64,000 nucleotides of DNA from CAZWCE01 sp964632505 (GTDB taxonomy: Bacteria; Planctomycetota; Planctomycetia; Pirellulales; Thermoguttaceae): the NCBI GenBank assembly GCA_964632505.1, contig CAZWCE010000002.1:266157-330156 (forward strand), in the 5' to 3' direction. Both the position numbers and the translations under genes were made by a program. The notes beneath the pieces were generated by a model. That model was not told the origin of the DNA. It saw only the letters and a list, made by a program, of their open reading frames with translations, and did no database searches. This document shows positions 18,622 to 27,096 of this stretch, one piece after another (within the stretch, counting starts at the first letter, position 1; each line of letters opens with the position of its first letter).

Positions 18622-18726
18622 ATTGAGCGTCGCCTAGATAGTGCCCCCGGGCGAACAGCGAGAGCCCGGCCTCACGGGCATGACTGCATGAACCGAGGGG
18701 CCACTATTGATGCGAACAAGAATAAA
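18622..18726 (+). repeat. Palindromic intergenic repeat, copy 2
   Basis: This 105-bp unit is closely similar to the copy at 10954 along its whole length. The outer arm GATAGTG pairs with CACTATT, and the inner stem CCGGGC/GCCCGG is perfect here where copy 1 has a G-U pair. It ends with AACAAGAATAAAA. It lies 181 bp upstream of the M14 peptidase-like gene, in the same orientation. Confidence 0.75.
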
Positions 18727-18907
18727 AGCATTGCCCACTGTTCTTGCATTCGAACTCGCAGGCCCCACCTCCCAACAACCTTCGCGGCCCCAACACGAAG
18801 TTCCCCGCGATGATGGCGCAAAGAATTGCTTTTCGGCGATCCACTACGATAGTCGATGATTCGAGGATAAGGCCGACATTATTTTTTCATGAAATGGAGC
18901 TTTCGCG

Positions 18908-20185
18908 ATGCCGATTTCCAAATCGATGGTGACACGCCTCGCCCTTTTGCTGGGGACGATGATCATTCCTTTCGGCCTTTTCGCCGGGAGCATCGTGAAC
19001 GCTCAGACTTCGGATCATCGCGATGCACACGCAGGAAAAACCGAGATCCGTTGCGATTTCCCCGGAGGAAATATCATTGTGGATCGCATCGAAGGGGAGG
19101 AGGTCTACCTCCACCAGGACCCGCGGGATACCAAGCGATGGTGGTTCTACTGGTATTTCGAGGCGGAGGCTCCCGCCGGCAGCCGGCGAACATTCCATTT
19201 CACCGACGGCAACGTGATGACGACCCGAGGCCCTGCCTGCAGCACCGATGGAGGACGAACTTGGCGATGGCTGGGGCCGGAAGCGATCGAGAACGATTCC
19301 TTCACCTTCGTGTTCCCGAATACCACGGACTCCCGCGAACGGAGCACCGCCCGTTTCTGTCTGGCGATGCCTTATCAAGCGGCCGATCTCGACGCCTTTC
19401 TCGCGCGGCACGAAGATGATCCGGCTCTTCGTTATGAAACGCATGCCCTTGACGAGACGGAGACGCCCGCGTTAAGGATTTTCCTGGGGCAGCATGAGGA
19501 ATCGCTTTGCCGCCATCGGGTCTTGCTGACGTGTCGCCATCATAGTTGCGAGATGATGGCTTCCTGGGTCTTGGAGGGGCTGATGGAGGCGGTGCTCTCG
19601 AAAACCGACGACGGCGAGTGGCTTCGAAAACACGTCGAATTTCTCATCCTTCCGATGATGGATCCCCGGGGCGTGGAAAACGGCGACCAGGGCAAGGGGC
19701 GTCATCCTCACGATCATAACCGTGACTACATCAAGGATCCGATCTACCCGACCGTCCGGGCGTTGAAACACTTTTTTCCGAAGTGGTCGCACGGGAAAAC
19801 CCGCGTGGCGATCGATCTGCATTGCCCCTATATTCGTGGTGGAAACAACGAAACGATCTTTTTCGTTCTCGGTCCCGACGAACCACAAACCGAGCAGTTG
19901 GCCGTTTTTTCCAACGTGCTCGAACGGGAGGGAACTTCCCCACTTCCGTACCGGGCGGCGAACAACTATCCTTGGGGAAAAGGATGGAACAACGCCGAAA
20001 TGCGCACCTCCTTCAGGAGTTGGGCGGAGAGACAGAAAGGAATCCTTATCGCCACCACGCTGGAGATTCCCTATGCCAATGCCGAAGGGGAGGCGGTCAC
20101 CATCGCTTCGGCGAAGGCGTTCGGCGCCGATCTGACCCACTCGCTTCGCAGCTATTTGGAAAACCAGCCGTGCGTGGCTGAATGA
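18908..20185 (+). CDS. Secreted M14-type zinc carboxypeptidase-like protein
   Basis: The product has 425 residues. A signal peptide (about 1-33) is followed by a beta-rich N-terminal domain (to about 165) and a peptidase-M14-like domain. The zinc site is visible: H212 and E215 in HHSCE, and H305 in DLHCP. The catalytic glutamate is probably in TLEIPYANAEG near the C-terminus. The arrangement of an N-terminal domain and M14 core resembles cytosolic-carboxypeptidase-like or AGBL-like bacterial members, but this one is exported. It would trim peptides or amide-linked side groups outside the cytoplasm. It is a single gene, with a palindromic repeat upstream. Confidence 0.8.
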   Translation: MPISKSMVTRLALLLGTMIIPFGLFAGSIVNAQTSDHRDAHAGKTEIRCDFPGGNIIVDRIEGEEVYLHQDPRDTKRWWFYWYFEAEAPAGSRRTFHFTDGNVMTTRGPACSTDGGRTWRWLGPEAIENDSFTFVFPNTTDSRERSTARFCLAMPYQAADLDAFLARHEDDPALRYETHALDETETPALRIFLGQHEESLCRHRVLLTCRHHSCEMMASWVLEGLMEAVLSKTDDGEWLRKHVEFLILPMMDPRGVENGDQGKGRHPHDHNRDYIKDPIYPTVRALKHFFPKWSHGKTRVAIDLHCPYIRGGNNETIFFVLGPDEPQTEQLAVFSNVLEREGTSPLPYRAANNYPWGKGWNNAEMRTSFRSWAERQKGILIATTLEIPYANAEGEAVTIASAKAFGADLTHSLRSYLENQPCVAE

Positions 20186-20431
20186 TTCCGTTGTCCGATC
20201 CCATCACAAGAACGTCTTTCTTCTTTGCTTCCGTGCGAGGGGCAAACACGGAATCATCCCTATTCTCGATACTTCTCGCCTACTTGTCAATTTTCACCGA
20301 GACGGCCCCAGCTTTAGCAGCAATCACTGAAAAGAGGCTGTGAAGCAATTATATACACTACTTTTATGATAATGTATTATAGTTATTGTATTCGTTTTCT
20401 CACGGCTTCATTTTCAAAGAGGAGTCTTCCC

Positions 20432-20785
20432 ATGCATCGTACCTTTGAACCGCTGATTGTGATCGCCATTGCTTGGATATTCGTCTCGACCGGCTGCAGC
20501 CCTTTTTATGAAGCGCCGCCGAAATACAAGCAAGAGGCCGAGGCATTCACCGTGACGGAGACGGGCGAGACCGTTCCCTCCGGACTGCTGGAGCTTTCTT
20601 CGACCGATCGAAGAGCGGCCGAGAGTCAGGAAAAATGCCCGGTCACGGGAACGATTCTGGGGACGACCGGCAAGCCTCACAAATTCAAATACCAAGGTCG
20701 CGTGATTTACGTCGATTGCAAAGGAAGCGAACCGACTTTCCGGAGCGATCCGGAATACTATCTGGCCAAGTTGCCGGAAGAGTAA
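20432..20785 (+). CDS. Small lipoprotein with YHS-like domain
   Basis: With the ATG at 20432 (GAGGAG 8 bases upstream) the product has 117 residues. Residues 1-22 form a lipoprotein signal ending VSTGC. The C-terminal part, CPVTGTILGTTGKPHK then GRVIYVDCKG and a final YLAKL, follows the pattern of the YHS-like metal-binding domain common in Planctomycetes. The second Cys cluster, usually CCxGC, is reduced to one Cys (VDCKG), so metal binding may be weaker. It probably sits on a membrane facing the periplasm. Confidence 0.65.
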   Translation: MHRTFEPLIVIAIAWIFVSTGCSPFYEAPPKYKQEAEAFTVTETGETVPSGLLELSSTDRRAAESQEKCPVTGTILGTTGKPHKFKYQGRVIYVDCKGSEPTFRSDPEYYLAKLPEE

Positions 20786-21015
20786 GCCGGAAGGAGCTCC
20801 GCTTCATCTTCCGATCCGACCAAGGCCCCATAAGAGCGGCGTTGATGATGACCGGTTTTGGCGATCCTCTTTCGATTCCATGCATTCTGCCGTTTACAAC
20901 GATTTCGTCGACGGAGAAAAAGACGGTCCCATCGCCGCCGGTTTATCGAAAATCTTTTTTTCTTGACTTGCGTGTTTCTTCACTCTTTTTTACTCGCATT
21001 TGACGATTCCCTCAT

Positions 21016-21246
21016 CTATAATTGTAGATGGTAGGGGATCGAGATCCTCCTCCATTTTTCAAGATCGAGCATTTGCTTATCTCGGGAAAGATCTACACCG
21101 CGAATCACCGCTTCCGGGCAAGCTTTCATTACATTGATCGCGCCGACAAGCTCGCCTTTTTGAATTCCAATCGTGTTGGAAAACGTCTTCACGGCGTTTT
21201 CTTTTTTCAAAAAGCGAACCTCGGCGAACCGTACCACATAGCGCAC
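21016..21246 (-). CDS. Small hypothetical protein with GTG start
   Basis: The product has 76 residues. It starts with GTG at 21246, and a perfect GGAGG (minus strand, 21254-21258) lies 7 bases upstream, which is the main reason to believe it. The sequence is basic (RYVVRFAEVRF, KKENAVKTF) with no recognisable family, signal or membrane segment. It is divergent from the cytidylate-kinase-like gene. Confidence 0.45.
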   Translation of the reverse strand: MRYVVRFAEVRFLKKENAVKTFSNTIGIQKGELVGAINVMKACPEAVIRGVDLSRDKQMLDLEKWRRISIPYHLQL

Positions 21247-21355
21247 CGGAATTCCTCCATTCTCCGGAGGAGGGTCGTTGGGCTCTCCTCGAGGCGTTCT
21301 TAGAGTGCGGACAGGAACGGGATATATTATCCTTTTTTCTCAAGGGAGGATCGTA

Positions 21356-22066
21356 ATGAAAGACCCGAAAATCGCCGCCGTCGCCGAAGCAAGAATGCGT
21401 GCTTGGGCGCGGACCCAGGAACACGCTTCCAACGTCCGCGTCGACAGTGCCTTCCTTCGCCCCTCGAAGGTCAAGGAGTTCATCGCGATTTCCCGGGAAT
21501 GCGGTTCCAACGGGACTCAGGTCGCCGAACAGTTGGGGAAACGCCTTCAATGGGAGGTGCTCGACAAATCCATCCTCGATCTCGTCGCCGACCGGTATTG
21601 CCTGTCCCGTTCCGGTTTGGAGTTGGTCGATGAAAAGGCCATCAATTGGGCTTATGATACACTTGGGCTGTATCTGCATTCCGGCGCCATATCTCACGAA
21701 AAATACATGGTCTATCTGGAACGCATCATCCGGTTGAACTCTCGCAATCACCATGCCATTTATATCGGGCGGGGAGCCAACTTCTTCCTGCCGAGAGAGC
21801 GTGGACTTTCAGTGAGAATCATCGCGCCGAAGACATTCCGCGTCGAAAACATCATGAGGCGGAACAACATGACCAAAGCGAAAGCGAAACGGTTGATCCA
21901 GGAGACCGACCATGGGCGTGAAGACTTCGTGAAGCATTTTTGCCGTTCGAGCAACTGCGATCCCCATCGGTACGACCTCATTTTGAATATGGAGTTTCTC
22001 GATGTGGATCAGGCCACCTCATTCGTCCATCAGTTGTTGCTGGAACGCTTTCCCGAACTCCGATAG
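21356..22066 (+). CDS. Cytidylate kinase-like family protein
   Basis: With the ATG at 21356 (GGGAGGA 7 bases upstream) the product has 236 residues. ISRECGSNGTQVAEQLGKRL (about 42-61) matches the P-loop region of the cytidylate-kinase-like family, in which the loop reads ISRexGSGGxxIA. A helical lid region (about 155-200) rich in Arg and Lys follows. Family members are nucleoside-monophosphate-kinase-fold proteins, often of unknown substrate and distinct from the housekeeping Cmk. The 26 codons upstream in the open frame lack a ribosome site and were not included. Confidence 0.75.
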   Translation: MKDPKIAAVAEARMRAWARTQEHASNVRVDSAFLRPSKVKEFIAISRECGSNGTQVAEQLGKRLQWEVLDKSILDLVADRYCLSRSGLELVDEKAINWAYDTLGLYLHSGAISHEKYMVYLERIIRLNSRNHHAIYIGRGANFFLPRERGLSVRIIAPKTFRVENIMRRNNMTKAKAKRLIQETDHGREDFVKHFCRSSNCDPHRYDLILNMEFLDVDQATSFVHQLLLERFPELR

Positions 22067-22231
22067 CGTTTTCACCGACAAGCCCCTTCGCGAATCCCAC
22101 CCTTCCGGATCCCCCTCTCTCCAAACCCCCCTTTATGGGGAGCCCAAGGGAGAGGCGATGGCCTCGGTCTCTCTTTTTCGGCTCTCCCAGCCACCTCACC
22201 GCCCACTGAATCAGGACTACTCTTTCCTGAA

Positions 22232-22259
22232 TTGACGCGACCTGGGTAATTGGTATAAT
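22232..22259 (+). promoter_or_regulatory. Candidate sigma-70-type promoter of the DUF1559 gene
   Basis: TTGACG (22232-22237) and TATAAT (22254-22259) are 16 bp apart. Transcription would begin near 22266, leaving a leader of about 80 bases before the ATG at 22347. Confidence 0.6.
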
Positions 22260-22346
22260 AATTGTTGGCGGAATATAAACCATTCTTGCTATTATCAATA
22301 TTTAGGGTATTTTTTCTAGGTCATTGTCAGTTCAAGGGAGCTCCAG

Positions 22347-23243
22347 ATGGATCCATGTTTGAAGAAAAAAGGCTTTACGCTCGTCGAGTTACTGGTCGTG
22401 ATTGCGATCATCGGTATTTTAATCGCACTTCTGCTACCGGCAGTCCAGGCAGCGCGTGAAGCGGCACGGCGCATGCAATGTTCGAACAATTTGAAGCAAT
22501 TATCGTTGGGGTTGCATAATTATCACGACGTGAACAAGCAGTTTCCTCAATCGAGCAACGGTGGAGCGGGGATGGCAAGCTACCTCTGCCGTTTGTTGCC
22601 CTTTATCGAGCAACAGAATCTCTTCGAGGAAGTGGTTTTCGACAGCAATAACTATCGATACACCGACAATTTCGATGTCGCGCGAGTCAAGGTCGAGACG
22701 TTTCTTTGCCCGAGTGGCCCTCAGGAGGAATCGGTACGAGGTGCCGAAGATGGGTGCTACACGACGCATTATTATGGAAATGCCGGCCCGGTGGGGATCA
22801 ATCCCTTCACCGACGAAGAGTACTCTCGAGATCGTGGCCGGGAAGGCAACGGGAATTTCGGCGAATATGCCACCGAGGGAATCTTCCTCCTCCGCAGCAC
22901 CCTCGATTTCGGAGACATCCTCGATGGGACTTCGAACACCATCGGAATTGGAGAAATCTCTTGGCAAGACTACCCGTTCTATCGGGCTTGGACTCGGGGG
23001 CTTTTTTGGTACAACGGCGTCGCCTTGATCAGCACGAAGAATCATCGTTGGCCCATCAATGCCGGGAAAGACACCACGTTGACCATGCGATTCAACAATG
23101 CGGGCTACGGCAGCGAACATCCCGGTGGTGCGAACTTCGGAGTCATGGACGGATCCGTGAGATTTCTCGCCGAAACCATCGACATGAATGTGTACCGACC
23201 ACTCACCAGTCGGGCAGGTGGTGAGCCGGTTTCTCTGCCGTAA
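22347..23243 (+). CDS. DUF1559 protein with type IV pilin-like N-terminus
   Basis: The product has 298 residues. After a short basic leader comes the prepilin cleavage and methylation segment GFTLVELLVVIAIIG, with Glu at mature position 5, and a long hydrophobic helix ending LLPAVQAAREAARR, then the DUF1559 domain with the closing motif NFGVMDGSVRFL. The family is expanded in Planctomycetes and is thought to form surface or secretion-related pseudopilins. A prepilin peptidase should cut before the Phe. The following lipoprotein gene is a frequent companion of DUF1559 genes. Which surface structure it forms is unknown. Confidence 0.9.
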   Translation: MDPCLKKKGFTLVELLVVIAIIGILIALLLPAVQAAREAARRMQCSNNLKQLSLGLHNYHDVNKQFPQSSNGGAGMASYLCRLLPFIEQQNLFEEVVFDSNNYRYTDNFDVARVKVETFLCPSGPQEESVRGAEDGCYTTHYYGNAGPVGINPFTDEEYSRDRGREGNGNFGEYATEGIFLLRSTLDFGDILDGTSNTIGIGEISWQDYPFYRAWTRGLFWYNGVALISTKNHRWPINAGKDTTLTMRFNNAGYGSEHPGGANFGVMDGSVRFLAETIDMNVYRPLTSRAGGEPVSLP

Positions 23244-23437
23244 GGCAAGACACCTGGTCCGCCTTATCCATCGAGAGCTTCACTGAAGCAACCGACAAAG
23301 AGCTCTCTTTGTTCCGTACAGGAAATGGCCGCTGTTCTTTCACTCGGTAAGAGCGAGCATTTCGTTCGCTTTTACCGATCTTTCGATTTCCTTTTTGGCC
23401 GCTTCCTTCTCGCCGGAACGTTGTGTAAAAATGATTG

Positions 23438-23490
23438 ATTGAGCGTCGCATCCATCGTGGACCGAGGCTTCACGATGGATGGGAACATGG
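23438..23490 (+). repeat. Short relative of the palindromic repeat family
   Basis: ATTGAGCGTCGCATC opens the unit as in the 106-bp copies. CATCCATCGTG (23449-23459) and CACGATGGATG (23471-23481) form a perfect 11-bp stem with an 11-base loop, followed by GGAACATGG. The inner region of the long copies is missing. It lies 45 bp upstream of the lipoprotein gene. Confidence 0.6.
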
Positions 23491-23534
23491 GTATACATTT
23501 GCGGAGTTTTTTCCCACATAGAAGGAACCATTTT

Positions 23535-23945
23535 ATGGATAATAAGAGGTACCGTTTTTTCTCGGCCTCGATTTTGGTCGTTTTGGCATTGTTTATTTGC
23601 GGGTGCGCCGAGAAAGGGCCCAAACGCTACCGGATTCATGGGACGGTGACCTACAAAGGAGAGCCTGTCCCGATTGGAACGATCATGTACGAACCCGATT
23701 CCAGCAAGGACAATAGTGGACCGGCAGGTTCCGCGGCCATCAAAGATGGGAAATTCGATTCGGATTTGGACGGGAAGGGATTTTCCGGAGGTCCCCAGCG
23801 CATCACGATTCAAGGTTTCGACGGAAAAAATCCCGATCCCGAATTTTCCCCCTATGGGAACACCTTGGGCGATGATCTTTATGTCAAATCCTTCGACTTA
23901 CCCCATGAGGATGTGGAATTGGATATCGAGATGACCGAGGAATAA
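23535..23945 (+). CDS. Small lipoprotein, carboxypeptidase-regulatory-like
   Basis: The product has 136 residues. The signal region ends with ICGC near residue 24, a plausible lipobox. The mature part opens with the pattern VTYKGEPVPIGTIMYEP, typical of short beta-sandwich, transthyretin-like lipoproteins found next to DUF1559 genes in Planctomycetes. It follows the DUF1559 gene after 291 bp, with a short palindromic repeat in the gap, so it may have its own leader. It is probably a surface accessory protein; its function is unknown. Confidence 0.75.
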   Translation: MDNKRYRFFSASILVVLALFICGCAEKGPKRYRIHGTVTYKGEPVPIGTIMYEPDSSKDNSGPAGSAAIKDGKFDSDLDGKGFSGGPQRITIQGFDGKNPDPEFSPYGNTLGDDLYVKSFDLPHEDVELDIEMTEE

Positions 23946-24129
23946 ACGCCTTCCGCGATACCTATTCTTCCGGCTTCTTGTTCCTCGCACCCGGCAGCGC
24001 ACGATCGTTTTCCGAATGATTTCAGGCGAGTTTTTCAAAAAGACGATTGAGACGAACGCACCATCACACTCACTTGCGGATCGCTCCCGAGGAGAAACGG
24101 AAAATTGAAATCGCCTACTCGTCAAATCT

Positions 24130-25218
24130 TCAGAACCCCTCCAGCGTGATCGGTTCACCTGCCGTCCGCATCCGCGTCCCGACCGCTCTCCAGATCGCCA
24201 GATCGATCGAATCGGAAACGGATTGCACCGAACCGTCCATCAACACGACGTTCACCACACCGGGATGATGACTTCGCGAAGTAATCGCCGCGTACGTCGG
24301 CTGAGTCATACTCTTCCCCTCCTGCATCGAGTTGTAATCGATGTCGTAGGTCACCCCGTCGCCGTGCTGGTAGGGGACCCTGTTATTGGGCGTGAAAACA
24401 GTCGTGATGCCGCTGTGATGCACGCGGCCGTCACACCATTCCGTGTGTCCCGTGTTCGAATTCGTCTGCGGCCCGAGCTTGAACTGCCCCGAACCGAAAA
24501 CGCTTGAGATATCGTCGATATGATGCGGAACCGCATCGCCGGGATTCGAAGTGTTTCGCACATAAGAGGTGAACGCCTTCACCTCAGCAGCGCATAGCGT
24601 ATGGCTGAGCCCATCGACGATGTCGGCAGGGCGCGTCTTGCTGTTCACATGAAACACCCCGTCGCTCCCTTCTCCGCTTCGAGGGTCGTAAACCAGCCAG
24701 GTCCCGAAATTGAATCCGTAATTGGTTGGATAAATGTACGGGTTTCCGTTCTTGATCCGAACCTGGTCATGCGGTTCGCTCGGGCAGACGAAAATCGGCA
24801 CCCGCATTTGCGGGACGCCGGTCTCGAGCTGAAGATCCCAGGCAACATCGAGCCGGACATGGTCGTAGGCACTCGCCTGTTCGACGTAGGGAAGGATCCG
24901 GCCGTGGATCGACCACGAACCGTTGTTCCCCGAAATCTGGCCCGACGGCGGCATACAGAAACTCGGTGGATAGCAACGGTTCGATGATTCATAATTGTGA
25001 ACGGCCAACCCGATCTGCTTGAGATGATTGCGGCAGTTGAGCCGGCGTGCCGCCTCCCGGGCAGCCTGGACGGCCGGAAGCAATAAGGCAATCAGGATTC
25101 CAATGATCGCAATGACCACCAACAACTCGACGAGAGTGAATCCCACAAAACGTCCAAAACGACGAGAGGAATAGCGAAGGGTTCCTGGCGAAACTTCAGT
25201 CGACTTCTCAAAAGGCAT
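24130..25218 (-). CDS. DUF1559 protein with type IV pilin-like N-terminus
   Basis: With the start at 25218 (AAGGAA 6 bases upstream) the product has 362 residues. The N-terminus carries GFTLVELLVVIAIIG after a basic leader of about 28 residues, then LLPAVQAAREAARR. The DUF1559 domain ends with VNVVLMDGSVQSVSD. It is longer than the copy at 22347 and lies convergent with the lipoprotein gene. An alternative start at 25242 adds eight residues but lacks a ribosome site. Role as for the family: a pseudopilin-like surface or secretion component. Confidence 0.88.
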   Translation of the reverse strand: MPFEKSTEVSPGTLRYSSRRFGRFVGFTLVELLVVIAIIGILIALLLPAVQAAREAARRLNCRNHLKQIGLAVHNYESSNRCYPPSFCMPPSGQISGNNGSWSIHGRILPYVEQASAYDHVRLDVAWDLQLETGVPQMRVPIFVCPSEPHDQVRIKNGNPYIYPTNYGFNFGTWLVYDPRSGEGSDGVFHVNSKTRPADIVDGLSHTLCAAEVKAFTSYVRNTSNPGDAVPHHIDDISSVFGSGQFKLGPQTNSNTGHTEWCDGRVHHSGITTVFTPNNRVPYQHGDGVTYDIDYNSMQEGKSMTQPTYAAITSRSHHPGVVNVVLMDGSVQSVSDSIDLAIWRAVGTRMRTAGEPITLEGF

Positions 25219-25483
25219 TCCATTGGTTCCTTTCTTATGCATGTCCGCATCAACAACCGGGATCCCCGAGATGGAATTTCATGTCGGGGCAACAGAAACA
25301 AAAAAAATCCTTGTTCAAGGCACAACAAATCATAAAGCTACAGCAACTTTCGTGCCATTATCCATGAGATCAAGAGAAAAATCTTATTTACCCTCCTATC
25401 CCGCCCCGGAGAAGTATTTCTCGCTCGGCCGAATCCGGCGTGATCGCCCAAGTGCCCCTTTCAATGTCGCTTCATTCAACAAG

Positions 25484-25504
25484 CATGTCGAATCATTCGA
25501 CATG
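25484..25504. promoter_or_regulatory. Perfect 21-bp palindrome, candidate operator of the two-component operon
   Basis: CATGTCGAAT, one centre base, then ATTCGACATG form a perfect 10-bp inverted repeat. It lies 40 bp upstream of the candidate promoter of the histidine kinase gene. Such sites are typical for dimeric regulators, and the NtrC-type protein encoded downstream is the obvious candidate binder; that link is inference. Confidence 0.5.
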
Positions 25505-25544
25505 TTATAAACACGACATAGACGATGAGAGATCTCTTTCCGAA

Positions 25545-25573
25545 TTGACTTTTTCGCGTCTTGTCCTCAAAAT
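25545..25573 (+). promoter_or_regulatory. Candidate promoter of the histidine kinase gene
   Basis: TTGACT (25545-25550) and CAAAAT (25568-25573) are 17 bp apart, about 80 bp before the ATG at 25657. The -10 element is weak (4 of 6). Confidence 0.4.
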
Positions 25574-25656
25574 AGGAATGCCTCCTTCTCGCCCCATTTT
25601 TACCGGGGAGAAGGAAACATCATCATCCCTGCAAAGCCGACTCCAAGACTGTTGCC

Positions 25657-27075
25657 ATGACGATGACGATCCACCGACGTCTTTTTTTCGCTTTTTCCTG
25701 CATCGTCATCTTGACGGTCTTGGCCAACACCTGCGTGATCGCTTACTTCAGCATCCACAAAGTGCGAGAGCGACAGTCCTGGAACCTCCACCGGGTCATG
25801 GAAACCCTCTCCGAGGCGAACTACCCGCTCACCTCCTCCGTTCTGCGGCAAATGCGAGGCCTCTGCGGTGCCGAGTTCGTGCTGCTCGATCAAGAAGGAG
25901 CGATCGAACACGCAACCCTCCAGTTCGATGATTCCACCCGAAAGGAAATGCTTCGACTGCGCGAGAATCATCTCACCGGCGAAATTCCTCGGAAGGATGC
26001 GATCCGAATAGAAGATCGCCCCTATTCCCTCCGGTGGGTGGACATTTCCCCTCTTTCGGGTCGCCCCCAAGCGAAGCTTCTTTGCGTTCTCTCGCGCAAA
26101 AAGGAATGGTGGGCTCTGTTGCTGGAAGTCGCTTCGCCGATTCTTTTGTCCGGCGTGGCGGTGCTGCCGATTGCGATCGGCATCTCGGCGATTCTGTCCA
26201 GGAAGCTGGTCCGACCGATACGTGCCATTCGTCGGCAGGCGGAAACACTCGCCGAGGGTTCCTTCGAGCCGATCCCTCTCCCCGAGCGTCGCGATGAGAT
26301 CCACGACTTGGCCCAGTCGATCAACCAGATGGCGCTGCGTTTGAAAGCGCACGACGAAAAGGTCCGCCATCAAGAACGCTTCGCCATCCTCACCCGGCTG
26401 GGCGCAGGGCTGGCACATCAACTGCGAAATCACGCTACCGGGGCTCGTATGGCCCTTCAGATTTCCAGACAACAAACCGATATTTCCTCGGAACGCGAGG
26501 CGATCGACCAGGCACTCCACCAGTTGGAGATGATGGAAACCCATCTGCAGCGATTCCTCTCGCTCGGAAAAAGCAACGGCGACACCCCCCGGCAGGTTAA
26601 CATTGCCGATTTGATTCAGGAGGTCGTGGCGATGGTCGCTCCGAGCTGCCGTCACCAGAACATTTTGCTCGCAACGCAAATCCCCAAGGAGAAGATCTTT
26701 CTCCTCGCCCGGGCCGAAGCCCTCCGCCAAGTGATCCTGAACCTCGTGATGAACGCCATGGACGCCGTCGCCGTTACCTCCACGGAAGCGAGAGAGATTT
26801 TGATCGCTCTTCACCGAGACGAACAGAGGCGCCGAATTACGCTGGAAGTTTGCGACGGCGGTCCCGGCCCAGCCGAAGAGATCGCCGGAAACATGTTCGA
26901 ACTGTTCGTCACCTCCAAACCGGAAGGGACCGGCATCGGACTTTCCATGGCGCAGCAGATCGTCCAGGCCCACGGCGGAATACTTCGGTGGAAAAGACGG
27001 GAAGGAAGAACATGTTTTTATGTACACATTCCTGATCCGGACATGGAATCCGAAATCGTGGCGCATTCTCGATAA
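25657..27075 (+). CDS. Membrane sensor histidine kinase (NtrB-like partner of a sigma-54 regulator)
   Basis: The product has 472 residues. One membrane helix (about 9-31), an external sensor region (about 35-150), a second helix (about 154-180) and a HAMP-like linker (about 182-235) lead to the kinase core. The H-box GLAHQLRNH carries the phospho-accepting H254. The N-box VILNLVMNAMDA lies near 365, and the ATP-lid motifs CDGGPG and GTGIGLSMAQQIVQAHGG follow. It phosphorylates itself and then the response regulator encoded 21 bp downstream. The signal is unknown; the sensor region matches no named domain by eye. Confidence 0.9.
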   Translation: MTMTIHRRLFFAFSCIVILTVLANTCVIAYFSIHKVRERQSWNLHRVMETLSEANYPLTSSVLRQMRGLCGAEFVLLDQEGAIEHATLQFDDSTRKEMLRLRENHLTGEIPRKDAIRIEDRPYSLRWVDISPLSGRPQAKLLCVLSRKKEWWALLLEVASPILLSGVAVLPIAIGISAILSRKLVRPIRAIRRQAETLAEGSFEPIPLPERRDEIHDLAQSINQMALRLKAHDEKVRHQERFAILTRLGAGLAHQLRNHATGARMALQISRQQTDISSEREAIDQALHQLEMMETHLQRFLSLGKSNGDTPRQVNIADLIQEVVAMVAPSCRHQNILLATQIPKEKIFLLARAEALRQVILNLVMNAMDAVAVTSTEAREILIALHRDEQRRRITLEVCDGGPGPAEEIAGNMFELFVTSKPEGTGIGLSMAQQIVQAHGGILRWKRREGRTCFYVHIPDPDMESEIVAHSR

Positions 27076-27096
27076 CGACCTCAGGCAAAGAATCGC

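Larger units (their letters stand above)
25219..25656. other. Divergent region upstream of the two-component genes
   Basis: This 438-bp gap has no convincing gene. It holds a perfect 21-bp palindrome at 25484-25504 and a promoter at 25545-25573 (both listed separately). A leader hairpin at 25584-25614 pairs CCTTCT with AGAAGG and CCCC with GGGG. Confidence 0.55.
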
